Positions 61,785-64,000 of a DNA stretch of 64,000 bases are shown here, piece after piece. Source of the DNA: Betaproteobacteria bacterium (GTDB lineage Bacteria > Pseudomonadota > Gammaproteobacteria > Burkholderiales > SG8-41); assembly GCA_016868035.1 (NCBI GenBank), contig VGID01000006.1:1-64000 (forward strand), read 5' to 3'. Numbering within the stretch: the first letter of the stretch is position 1; every line of letters begins with the position of its first letter. The notes beneath the pieces were generated by a model. That model made no database searches. It saw only the letters and a list, made by a program, of their open reading frames with translations, and was not told where the DNA came from. Position numbers and translations under genes: made by a program.

Positions 61785-63722
61785 GTGCTCAGACTCATAC
61801 AGAACGCCGGGCGCTGGCTGTTTTACCGCGCCGACGCCCTGTTCAACCGGGTGTTCGGCGACCGGCTCAACCCGCTCTATTACCTCGGGGGCATCGCGTA
61901 CTGGCTGATGTGGCTCGCGGTGGCGAGCGGCCTCTACCTCTACATCTTCTTCCGCACCGGCGTCGAGGAAGCCTACCAGTCGGTCGAGTACCTGACCCAC
62001 CAGCAATGGTGGCTGGGCGGCGTCATGAGGAGCGTGCACCGCTACGCCTCGGATGCGATGGTGCTCGCGATGCTGCTGCACCTCATCCGGCATTTCGTTT
62101 TCGACAACTACCGCAGCTTCCGCTGGTTCTCGTGGGTGTCGGGGATCGTGGTGCTGTGGCTCGTCTATGCGAGCGGCATCAACGGTTACATGCTGCCGTG
62201 GGACCGGCTCGCGCAATTCGTCGTGATCGGCACCGCCGAATGGCTCGATGTCCTGCCGATGTTCAACGGCACGCTCATCCGCAACTTCATCGCGGAGGGG
62301 GCGGTCAACGACCGCCTGTGGTCGCTGCTCACGTTCATCCACATCGGGCTGCCGCTCGCGGTGCTGGCATTGCTCTGGATCCACACCCATCGCGTGCCCG
62401 GCGCCCATACCCGCCCGCCGTGGCCGGTCGCGGCCGCGACCACTGCGGCGCTGGTGATCCTCGCGCTGGTAAAGCCCGCGACGAGCCAGGGCGGGCCGGC
62501 GGATCTGTCCACCGCGATCACGACGGTCGATCTCGACTGGTTCTACCTTCCGGTCTACGCGGCGCTCTACCGCTTCACGCCGGTCGAGGTGTGGCTGCTG
62601 GTGGGCGGAGCGACCATCCTGTTCCTCGCCGCGCCGTGGCTGCCGCCGAAGCGCCGCCGCAAGGAGGGCTTCCATATCTTCGTCCATCCTGACAACCGCA
62701 TCATCCCGGTGCGCGATGGCGAGCGGCTGCTGGAGGCCGCCCTGCGCGAGGACATCCGGATCCCGTTCGATTGCCGCAACGGCGGCTGCGGCACCTGCAA
62801 GGGGTCTCTGCTCTACGGCGAGGTGGATTACGGCGACTATCAGGACACCGCGCTCACCGCCGAGGAACGCAAAGGGGGAAAGCTCCTGCTGTGTTGCGCG
62901 ACCCCGCGCTCGGACCTCGAGATCGAGTACGTGCCGGTCGAGCAGCCGGGAAGCCATCCGGTGCGGAGCTACACCGCGCGGGTCGCGAAGTTGAACCGCC
63001 TCACGCACGATGTGATGCAGGTGATCCTCAAGATCGAGGGCGAGAGGGTTCCGTATTTCTACGCCGGGCAGTACATCAATGTGCTGCTGCCGGACGGCCA
63101 GAAGCGCAGCTTCTCGTTCGCCACCGCACCGCACGAGCGCGACCATATCGAGCTGCAGATCCGCTGGATTGCGGACGGGCTGTTCACGACCCACGTGTTC
63201 ACCGGGATGAAGGAAGGCGACCGGCTGCAGTTCGAAGGGCCGCTTGGCGCATTCTTCCTGCGCGAGGAGGGCGACAAGCCGATCATCTTTGTCGCGGGCG
63301 CCACCGGCTTCTCCCCGGTGAAGAGCATGCTCGAGCACGCGTTTCACACCGGCATCATGCGGCGCATGTACCTCTACTGGGGCGTGCGCAGCCTGCGCGA
63401 CTTCTATCTGCCGGAGCTGCCGCGCCGGTGGGAGCGCGAGCATCGGAATTTCAGTTTCATTCCGGTGCTCTCGGAGCCGGAGCCCGAGGACCACTGGACG
63501 GGGCGCACCGGGTTCGTGCACGAGGCGATCCTCGCCGATTTTCCGGATCTTTCCCGCCATCAGATCTACGCCTGCGGATCGGCCGCCATGGTCCAGGCCG
63601 CGCATCCGGCGTTCCTCGCGCACGGCATGTCGGAGCACGACTGCTTCGCGGACGCGTTCCTGCTCGCGCCGCAGCTGCGCGACGCGGCCCCTGAAATGGT
63701 CAGGTTGGGAGGGCGCCCATGA
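61785..63722 (+). CDS. Cytochrome b - [2Fe-2S] ferredoxin - FAD/NAD(P)H reductase fusion
   Basis: A 645-residue three-part redox protein. Residues ~30-240 form a cytochrome b N-terminal domain (four helices) with paired His in SVHRYASDAMVLAMLLHLIRH... and FIHIG...HTHRV, able to hold two hemes across the membrane. A short membrane segment (about 270-285) leads to a plant-type ferredoxin with CRNGGCGTC (about 328-336) and the fourth Cys in LLLCCATP. The C-terminal ~270 residues are a ferredoxin reductase: FAD motif RSFSFATAP (about 441), NAD motif FVAGATGFSPV (about 502), C-terminal CGSAAMVQAA. It could move electrons from NAD(P)H through flavin and iron-sulfur to membrane hemes. GTG start at 61785. 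Partner and physiological acceptor are inferred. Confidence 0.9.
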   Translation: MLRLIQNAGRWLFYRADALFNRVFGDRLNPLYYLGGIAYWLMWLAVASGLYLYIFFRTGVEEAYQSVEYLTHQQWWLGGVMRSVHRYASDAMVLAMLLHLIRHFVFDNYRSFRWFSWVSGIVVLWLVYASGINGYMLPWDRLAQFVVIGTAEWLDVLPMFNGTLIRNFIAEGAVNDRLWSLLTFIHIGLPLAVLALLWIHTHRVPGAHTRPPWPVAAATTAALVILALVKPATSQGGPADLSTAITTVDLDWFYLPVYAALYRFTPVEVWLLVGGATILFLAAPWLPPKRRRKEGFHIFVHPDNRIIPVRDGERLLEAALREDIRIPFDCRNGGCGTCKGSLLYGEVDYGDYQDTALTAEERKGGKLLLCCATPRSDLEIEYVPVEQPGSHPVRSYTARVAKLNRLTHDVMQVILKIEGERVPYFYAGQYINVLLPDGQKRSFSFATAPHERDHIELQIRWIADGLFTTHVFTGMKEGDRLQFEGPLGAFFLREEGDKPIIFVAGATGFSPVKSMLEHAFHTGIMRRMYLYWGVRSLRDFYLPELPRRWEREHRNFSFIPVLSEPEPEDHWTGRTGFVHEAILADFPDLSRHQIYACGSAAMVQAAHPAFLAHGMSEHDCFADAFLLAPQLRDAAPEMVRLGGRP

Positions 63723-64000
63723 GCACGCTCGCCCGCTACCTCATTCAGGGCATGCTCTACGCGGCGTTCGCGGCGACGGTCGGCTATTTCTCGAACGCGC
63801 CGACCTACCGGCATCTCGGCGCGGATGACGCGCTGGTGCGGCTCTCGTTCAGCCACGCCGCCCAGCGCGTTGCGCCCTGCCGCGAGCGCACGCCCGAGGA
63901 GCTGGCAAAGCTCGCGCCGAACATGCGCGCGCCTCTCGACTGCCCGCGCGAGCGCTCCCCGGTGACGGTCGAGCTCGAGCTGGACGGACGGCTCGTCTTT
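63719..64000 (+). CDS. Membrane-anchored protein of unknown function (3' truncated by window end)
   Basis: ATG at 63719 overlaps the stop of the fusion gene (ATGA), so it is translated with it. The 94 visible residues begin with one hydrophobic segment (YLIQGMLYAAFAATVGYF), then SNAPTYRHLGADDALVRLSFSHAAQR and two Cys (VAPCRERTPEEL, APLDCPRERSPV) that may form a disulfide or metal site outside the cytoplasm. The frame stays open to the last base; the end lies outside. No family could be named. Coupling suggests a helper of the cytochrome b fusion. Confidence 0.8.
   Translation, partial: MSTLARYLIQGMLYAAFAATVGYFSNAPTYRHLGADDALVRLSFSHAAQRVAPCRERTPEELAKLAPNMRAPLDCPRERSPVTVELELDGRLVF

Overview
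The window is high-GC, gene-dense chromosomal DNA of a betaproteobacterium (Burkholderiales/Nitrosomonadales-like). The basis is gene order: ribD-ribE-ribBX-ribH-nusB-thiL-pgpA-pncC-recA-recX-alaS, aat-bpt, ilvE next to a zf-CHCC protein and waaF, and glnE divergent from a YhdP-like gene. No rRNA, tRNA, CRISPR array, plasmid or phage module was seen.

Layout. 1-6.2 kb: riboflavin operon (window opens inside ribD), nusB, thiL, pgpA, pncC. 6.3-11.5 kb: recA, recX, an MITE-like palindromic element, an OB-fold lipoprotein, alaS, and a second diverged copy of the alaS 3' end. 11.6-19.2 kb: cupin, phosphohexomutase, YheT-type hydrolase and a small catabolic group (amidohydrolase, class II aldolase, FAD dehydrogenase, SnoaL-like protein). 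19.2-33.8 kb: waaF, ilvE, adenylate cyclase, glnE, a giant YhdP-like protein, a Nit-type amidase, tldD, aroG. 33.9-37.6 kb: cNMP-binding protein, then B12 genes btuF and PduO-type adenosyltransferase, separated by an integron-like gene cassette (attC site plus DUF6602 nuclease-like gene). 37.8-53.5 kb: frameshifted SLC13 permease, SulP permease, nth, M48 protease, TPP enzyme, RnfB-like ferredoxin, ald, pyrD, an AI-2E family permease, bpt-aat. 53.5-64 kb: hemerythrin, carbonic anhydrase, pyrR, ctaA, and a respiratory locus.

The most interesting functional unit is 53.5-64 kb. A CuA subunit II and a heme-copper subunit I sit with heme O synthase and SCO/SenC. Subunit I keeps all six histidine ligands but has Gln where oxygen reductases have the cross-linked Tyr. 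This matches the NorSY-SenC (sNOR) type of nitric oxide reductase. Downstream lies one polypeptide joining a diheme cytochrome b domain, a [2Fe-2S] ferredoxin and a FAD/NAD(P)H reductase, a plausible dedicated electron donor. Three promoters (hemerythrin, NorSY-like operon, fusion gene) each carry an FNR/DNR box exactly 22 bases before a -10 element, pointing to one O2/NO-sensing regulon.

The most unusual structural feature is a genome-wide-looking repeat system. More than twenty intergenic sites carry short tandem arrays of degenerate 7-mers (also 9- and 10-mers), usually as a left array, a spacer and an inverted right array. Families differ in unit sequence but share this architecture. They nest concentrically, reach into coding sequences, supply stop codons, and one array hosts the MITE-like element.
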